From positions 84,908,712-84,972,711 of the forward strand of contig CM026404.1 of the NCBI GenBank assembly GCA_014843695.1: 64,000 nt of DNA, in the 5' to 3' direction. The position numbers and the translations under genes were made by a program. Position 1 is the first letter of the stretch. Each line of letters opens with the position of its first letter. This DNA comes from Archivesica marissinica (lineage: Eukaryota > Mollusca > Bivalvia > Venerida > Vesicomyidae). Positions 57,069 through 64,000 of the stretch are shown here, in pieces. Below the pieces are notes generated by a model. The model saw only the letters and a program-made list of their open reading frames with translations, searched no databases and was not told where the DNA came from.

Positions 57069-57754
57069 TATATCGGAAAATAGACATAAGAAGAAAGAGA
57101 GGCTCGTGACAACGTACAGTGTCTTCCGACTGGCAGACCTATATAAACTGAAAACACAAGCTGAAAATGTATACTTTTCTGTTCGTTGATATAGGTTATA
57201 TATTGCAGGGTGTTTTGGGTTTCATGTGGCACATACAGATATATGTTGCATGTAATTATTTCGAATAAAATTAAAGCGACACTACATCGGTGAAAAAATG
57301 AAAATTTTACAGAATGTACTTTCCTATTTTAGTGTTTTTCCCTAAGAAGATTGGCCACAGAAACTAATAAATATACGACGTCTGTTGACATTACAAATGC
57401 ATGTAAATATGGTCAACAGCCATGCGTAATACATGGCGTGTAACAACTTTATGATATAGATTTACCATTATATCTCACAATGCATATTTATTATCATTTA
57501 CATTTTCTTTAAACAACAATATCACACATTTAGTATAGACTCAAATAATAAATCAACGTCAATTCAGGAGTACTGCTGCATGTCCGTTATATGAAATCCT
57601 ACTTTCACGTTTGAGAGTGTGTAGACCGCGTAAACACTATTTATTGATTGAAAGTTAATGTTCGGATTATTTCGGAAGAATTTGTAGTTGTATTGTTATT
57701 TATGTGTAAAAATACAGTTTGTGTGCATTGTAATATCGCTTTAACCATGTGTGT
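57069..57754. other. Unique stretch with one shared transposon-like end
   Basis: AAAGCGACACTACATCGG at 57271 matches in inverse CCGATGTAATGTCGCTTT at 20696, including the neighbouring A/T-run, so a dispersed element end is likely. A (GT)n run lies at 57749-57768. No gene. Confidence 0.4.
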
Positions 57755-57940
57755 GTGTGTGTGTGTGTTTTTACGTTTATTTATCGTCGCTACCGGTTAC
57801 CCATATGAGCGACGCCTCCTGAATAGATTAGTCATTTTAGATTTTGGAGGATAGTGCATGATACAGACAGAGACCCATTCCAGAGTCTCATCTGGTTCTT
57901 TTACGTGCATGGTGTAAAGCACCGACACGAGACCTCCTAT
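57755..57940 (-). mobile_element. SINE fragment (minus), 55640 family
   Basis: TTTTTACGTTTATTTATCGT, GAGCGACGCCTCCTGAATAG and CATTCCAGAGTCTCATCTGG; truncated after GACACGAGACCTC. Confidence 0.75.
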
Positions 57941-57946
57941 ATGTCA

Positions 57947-58022
57947 TACCGCTTTCATCCGCGCCAACGAGAGTGATTTATATAGGTTGTTAAAACTTGC
58001 TTCGCAATCGTTGTAAAATAAA
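57947..58022 (+). mobile_element. SINE tail, 6787 family
   Basis: CTTTCATCCGCGCCAACGAG, then AGTGATTTATATAGGTTGTT and TCGCAATCGTTGTAAAATAA. Confidence 0.75.
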
Positions 58023-58239
58023 TGTTATAGCTCATGAAAACAGCGTTTCATTTGCTAAAGGCATGTTTACACATATATTGCACGTTATATGTATAATTTG
58101 AATACATAATGTTTACACCAAGGGAGGAAATTTAACTTATGTGCAGTATGTGGGTAATGGTTATGGGTTCATGCCCAAGTATAGATTGTTGTGTCCCATG
58201 CTTTGCTTAGAGGCTCAGTGGTTCAATACTGTCGGAATT

Positions 58240-61200
58240 TCATTTCAGGTTAGTTATATTGTACTGTGACATTGGGAAGCGCATTGATCGGATAGCCAAA
58301 TATGTATCACCATAGTGTACGTGGGGATCGGCTCACAGAGATTAAAAATCTAGAAGTGTGTACAAAATTCATTCCCAAAGTAGAACGTTGGGCTGGTATA
58401 TATTACGTGTGCAGCGGTTGTGGGTCCACCTCCTGTGCATAGATGTGGTTATTACCACATATGTCGATCAATAATATTGTCATTTTTCTGAAATTGCATA
58501 GTAATATGAAACAATCCCTTAAATTGGGTATCCAACTCTAATGTACAAAGTTGGGCTTATGGTCTACTGGATACGGGCTCACACTAATGCATAGTCAGTG
58601 GTGTCACATTCCCTATTTAATGCCACTGGGCCGTTCATCAATGTCGAATTACGACTATTATTTCAGAAATTACATAGTGATATGGAAGAGCCAATACATT
58701 GGGTAGCCAAATCCAAGGTATAAAAATGGGCGTATGTGTAATGTGTGTCTGTGGATTCGGGCTTATATCCATGTATAGTCAATGGTGTCACATTCCCTAA
58801 TTAAGGCCCCAGGGGCCGTTCATCAAGGTCGAATGTCGACTTTTATTTCTGAAATTACATAGTGATATGGAAGAACCCAGAAATTGGGTATCCATCCCCA
58901 AGCTATGAGGTGTTGCGTATGTGTAGTGTGTGCCTATTTGACCCGGGCTCATACCCATGTATAGTCAGTTTTGTCACATTCCATAAATAAGCCCCAGTGG
59001 GCTGGTGAATAATTGTCGACTGTTTGTTTCATATATATATATTTACTGCAAATAGTGGCATTAGAGAAGCCCATATTATGGGTATCCATCCCCAAGGTAG
59101 AAACTTTTCCGTGTATGGTTTATGTTTGTATTAGTTGTGGGTCCATGTATATGCATCGTCACTGGTGTCACATTCCCTATTTAGGGGCACAGGGGCCGTT
59201 CACCAAGGTCGAATTTCGACGTTTATTTGTAAAATTACATAGTGATATGGACGAGCCCATAAAATGGGTATCCATCCCCAAGGTAGAAACTGATCCGTGT
59301 ATGGGTTATGTTTACATTGGTTGTGGGTCCCTGTCTATGAGTAGTCACTGGTGTTACATTCCCTATTTAGGGGCCCAGGGGCCGTTCATCAAGTTCAATT
59401 TCGACTTTTATTATTGAAATTACATAGTAATATGGAAGAGCCCATATTTTGGGTATCCATCCCCAAGGTAGAAACTTATTGGTGTATGTATTATGTGTGT
59501 ATTGATTTTTGGTTCCTAACTATGGGTAGTCACTGGTGTCACATTCCCTATTTAGGGGCCCAGTGGCAGTTCATCAAGTTCAAATTTCTACTTTTATTTC
59601 TGAAATTACATAGTAATATGGAAGAGCCCATATTTTGGGTATCCATCCCCAAGGTAGAATCTTTGGTGTATGGGTTATGTTTGTATTGGATCTCTGCCTA
59701 TGTGTAGTCACGGGTGTCACATTCCCTATTTAGGGCCCAGGGGCCGTTCATCAAGTTCAAATTTGTTTTATTTCTGAAATTACATAGTAATATAGAGAAG
59801 CCCATATTTTGGGTATCCATCCCCAAGGTAGAAACTTATTGGTGTATGGTTTATGTTTGTATTGGTTGTGGGTCCCTGCCTATGGGTAGTCACTGGTGTC
59901 ACATTCCTTATTTAAGGCCCAGTGGGCTGGTGAATAAATGTCGGATGATTGTTTCATATATATTTTTACTGCAAATAGTGGTCTTAGAGAAGCCCATATT
60001 TTGGGTATCCATCCCCAAGGTAGAAACTTATTGGTGTATGGGTTATGTTTGTATTGGTTGTAGTTCCCTGACTATGGGTAGTTACTGGTGTCACATTCCC
60101 TATTTAGGGACCCAGGGGCCGTTCATCAAGTTCAAATTTCGACTTTTATTTCTGAAATTACATAGTAATATGGAAGAGCCCATATTTTGGGTATCCATCC
60201 CCAAGGTAGAAACTTATTGGTGTATGGTTTATGTTTGTATTGGTTGTGGGTCCCTGCCTATGGGTAGTCACTGGTGTCACATTCCTTATTTAAGGCCCAG
60301 TGGGTTGGTGAATAAATGTCGGCTGATTGTTTCATATATATTTTTACTGCAAATAGTGGTCTTAGAGAAGCCCATAGTTTGGGTATCCATCCCCAAGGTA
60401 GAAACTTATTGGTGTATGGGTTATGTTTGTATTGGTTGTAGTTCCCTGACTATGGGTAGTTACTGGTGTCACATTCCCTATTTAGGGACCCAGGGGCCGT
60501 TCATCAAGTTCAAATTTCGACTTTTATTTCTGAAATTACATAGTAATATGGAAGAGCCCATATTTTGGGTATCCATCCCCAAGGTAGAAACTTATTGGTG
60601 TATGGGTTATGTTTGTATTGGTTGTAGGTCCCTGCCTATGTGTAGTCACTGGTGTCACATTCCCTATTTAGGGACCCAGGGGCCGTTCATCAAGTTCAAA
60701 TTTCGACTTTTATTTCTGAAATTACATAGTAATATGGAAGAGCCCATATTTTGGGTATCCATCCCCAAGGTAGAAACTTATTGGTGTATGATTTATGTTT
60801 GTATTAGTTGTGGGTCCCTGCCTATGGGTAGTCACTGGTGTCACATTCCTTATTTAAGGCCCAGTGGGCTGGTGAATAAATGTCGGATGATTGTTTCATA
60901 TATATTTTTACTGCAAATAGTGGTCTTAGAGAAGCCCATATTTTGGGTATCCATCCCCAAGGTAGAAACCTATTGGTGTATGGGTTATGTTTGTATTGGT
61001 TGTAGGTCCCTGACTATGGGTAGTCACTGGTGTCACATTCCCTATTTAGGGACCCAGGGGCCGTTCATCAAGTTCAAATTTCGACTTTTATTTCTGAAAT
61101 TACATAGTAATATGGAAGAGCCCATATTTTGGGTATCCATCCCCAAGGTAGAAACTTATTGGTGTATGGGTTATGTTTGTATTGGCTGTAGGTCCCTGAC

Positions 61201-63650
61201 TATGGGTAGTCACTGGTGTCACATTCCCTATTTAGGGACCCAGGGGCCGTTCATCAAGTTCAAATTTCGACTTTTATTTCTGAAATTACATAGTAATATG
61301 GAAGAGCCCATATTTTGGGTATCCATCCCCAAGGTAGAAACTTATTGTTGTATGTATTATGTGTGTATTGCTTGTGGGTCCCTGACTATGGGTAGTCACT
61401 GGTGTCACATTCCCTATTTAAGGACCCAGGGGCCGGTCATCAAGTTCAAATTTCACTTATATTTCTGAAATTACATAGTGATATAGAAAAGCCCATATTT
61501 TGGGTATCCATCCCCAAGGTAGAAACTTATTGGTGTATGGGTTATGTTTGTATTGGCTGTAGGTCCCTGACTATGGGTAGTCACTGGTGTCACATTCCCT
61601 ATTTAGGGACCCAGGGGCCGTTCATCAAGTTCAAATTTCGACTTTTATTTCTGAAATTACATAGTAATATGGAAGAGCCCTTATTTTGGGTATCCATCCC
61701 CAAGGTAGAAACTTATTGTTGTATGTATTATGTGTGTATTGCTTGTGGGTCCCTGACTATGGGTAGTCACTGGTGTCACATTCCTTATTTAAGGCCCAGT
61801 GGGCTGGTGAATAAATGTCAAATTTCACATATATTTTTACTGCAAATAGTGGTCTTAGAAAAGCCCATATTTTGGGTATCCATCCCCAAGGTAGAAACTT
61901 ATTGGTGTATGGGTTATGTTCGTATTGGTTGTAGTTCCCTGACTATGGGTAGTTACTGGTGTCACATTCCCTATTTAACCCAGGGGCCGTTCATCAAGTT
62001 CAAATTTCGACTTTTATTTCTGAAATTACATAGTAATATGGAAGAGCCCATATTTTGGGTATCCATCCCCAAGGTAGAAACTTATTGGTGTATGGGTTAT
62101 GTTTGTATTGGTTGTAGGTCCCTGCCTATGTGTAGTCACTGGTGTCACATTCCCTATTTAGGAGCCCAGGGGCCGTTCATCAAGTTCAAATTTCGACTTT
62201 TATTTCTGAAATTACATAGTAATATGGAAGAGCCCATATTTTGGGTATCCATCCCCAAGGTAGAAACTTATTGGTGTATGATTTATGTTTGTATTAGTTG
62301 TGGGTCACTGCCTATGGGTACTCACTGGTGTCACATTCCTTATTTAAGGCCCAGTGGGCTGGTGAATAAATGTCGGATGATTGTTTCATATATATTTTTA
62401 CTGCAAATAGTGGTCTTAGAGAAGCCCATATTTTGGGTATCCATCCCCAAGGTAGAAACCTATTGGTGTATGCGTTATGTTTGTATTGGTTGTGCGTCCC
62501 TGCCTATGGGTAGTCACTGGTGTCACATTCCCTATTTAGGGACCCAGGGGCCGTTCATCAAGTTCAAATTTCAACTTCCATATTTTGGGTATCCATCCCC
62601 AAGGTAGAAACTTATTTGTGTATGAGTTATGTTTGTATTGGTTGTAGTTCCCAGACTATTGGTAGTTACTGGTGTCACATTCCCTATTTAGGGACCCAGG
62701 GGCCGTTCATCACGTTCAAATTTTGACTTTTATTTCTGAAATTACATAGTAATATGGAAGAGCCCTTATTTTGGGTATCCATCCCCAAGGTAGAAACTTA
62801 TTGTTGTATGTATTATGTGTGTATTGCATGTGGGTCCCTGACTATGGGTAGTCACTGGTGTCACATTCCTTATTTAAGGCCCAGTGGGCTGGTGAATAAA
62901 TGTCGGATAATTGTTTCCTATATATTTTTACGGCAAATAGTGTTCTTAGAGAAGTCCATATTTTGGGTATCCATCCCCAAGGTAGAAACTTAATGGTGTA
63001 TGGGTTACGTTTGTATTAGCTGTAGGTCCCTGCCTATGGGTATTCACTGGTGTCACATTCCCTATTTAGGGACCCAGGGGCCGTTCATTAAGTTCAAATT
63101 TCGACTTTTATTTCTGAAATTACATAGTAATATGGAAGAGCCCTTATTTTGGGTATCCATCCCCAAGGTAGAAACTTATTGTTGTATGTATTATGTGTGT
63201 ATTGCTTGTGGGTCCCTGCCTATTGGTAGTCACTGGTGTCACATTCCTTATTTAAAGCCCAGTGGGCTGGTAAATAAATGTCGGCTGTTTGTTTCATATA
63301 TATGTTAATGCAAATAGTGGCATTAGAGAAGCCCATATTTTGGGTATCCACCCCCAAGGTATAAACCTATCGGTGGATGTAGTTTGTGTGTATTGCTTGG
63401 GGGCCCACGCCTATGCATATTCAGTAGCGTCACATTCCTTATTTAAGGCCCCAGATGTCATTCATCAATATCGAATTTCGGTTCTATTTCTGAATTAAGA
63501 TAGTGATATTAAAGAGCCCTTGAATTGTGTATCCAATCCCAATGTAGAAAGTTGGGTTATGTGTATTATGTGCATAATGGATATGGGCTCACAACTATCC
63601 ATAATCAGTGGTGTCACGTTCCTTATTTATGGCTCAAAATGCCGTTAACC
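58240..63650 (+). repeat. 186-bp repeat family array, plus orientation, ~29 units
   Basis: The constant part of each unit contains TTGGGTATCCATCCCCAAGG, TAGAAACTTATTGGTGTATG, GTCACTGGTGTCACATTCC. Two linker types alternate: type B with CAGGGGCCGTTCATCAAGTT and CATAGTAATATGGAAGAGCC (about 186 bp), type A with CAGTGGGCTGGTGAATAAAT and TACTGCAAATAGTGGTCTTA (about 192 bp). Units in the middle (59700-63300) are nearly identical; both ends (58240-58900, 63350-63650) are strongly diverged. Most lengths are multiples of three, so open frames up to 584 codons with a 62-residue period appear; see the findings. Confidence 0.95.
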
Positions 63651-64000
63651 TTTACTGTAATGTTCTCAATTGATTTCGCGTATTGCTTGCTAGAGGGTAC
63701 GCATTCACAAACGGATAACCGTATTTTACTCTATTGCGTTTCCTTATTGATTGGGCAAATGTTTTTCGGTTTTGATTTCCAGGTAAAAAAAGAGAAATCC
63801 AGGAAATGTTTTGTTGGTAAGAAGACATGTATATATATTTCCATATACGCAACACGATTGATGGGTAGTAGAACATTATAGAAATGTAAAACATGTATTA
63901 TAATTTTTATTTAAAACGGTTGGACTATTTGAATGAAATGTCAAGCTCAAACAACTTTCTCAGTTTCTAGGGGGGGACAAAATTACACATTTGTGTCTGC
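63651..64000. other. Unique sequence at the window edge
   Basis: A 118-codon frame begins in the last repeat units and runs to 63881; no domain recognised. Nothing else supported. Confidence 0.4.

Overview
This is a eukaryotic, animal nuclear sequence: split genes with GT-AG introns, tRNA-derived SINEs, DNA-transposon remnants and very many tandem arrays. The SINE types and gene content suggest a lophotrochozoan, most likely a bivalve mollusc; this is an inference. Well over half of the known bases lie in tandem repeats. There is one assembly gap of exactly 1000 N (47618-48617).

Layout. 1-3223: a 31-bp satellite, broken and co-amplified with pieces of a long-TIR DNA element, ending in a complete 902-bp copy with an 8-bp target duplication. 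3485-3601 (minus): first coding exon of a ZNF830-like spliceosome-associated zinc-finger protein. 4541-5870: 39-bp array, then an 84-bp perfect hairpin. 6044-12753 (plus): a complete four-exon gene for the mitochondrial exonuclease MGME1 (336 aa). Its introns are filled with SINEs, a MITE and arrays of 28, 44, 40-50 and 18 bp. 13.2-24.4 kb: no convincing gene; SINE copies, a LINE reverse-transcriptase scrap, and arrays of 72, 17, 56, 47 and 73/74 bp. 24.4-29.3 kb: a 55-bp array split by a 3.4-kb decayed DNA transposon with perfect TIRs, itself interrupted by a SINE. 29745-31220 (plus): the first two coding exons of neuroendocrine protein 7B2 (SCG5), the chaperone of prohormone convertase 2.

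The central observation: the 16.4-kb array at 31169-47617 (about 290 units of 56 bp) is made from the 3' end of 7B2 exon 2. Each unit carries the codons of the 7B2 PPNPCP motif plus the exon's 5' splice site, and most units also have a CAG that could serve as a 3' splice site 10 nt before the next donor. The gene therefore enters an intron consisting of hundreds of near-copies of its own exon end and splice donor.

48.6-64 kb: a stop-containing THAP-domain exon, two oppositely oriented arrays of one 186-bp family (49.3-51.25 kb minus; 58.2-63.65 kb plus), a 1.8-kb CAT/CGT/CAC tract and further SINE copies.

The recognised genes (ZNF830 splicing, MGME1 mitochondrial DNA, 7B2 peptide-hormone processing) share no pathway. 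ZNF830 and MGME1 are head to head. Only MGME1 is complete here; ZNF830 and 7B2 run beyond the window or into unresolved sequence.
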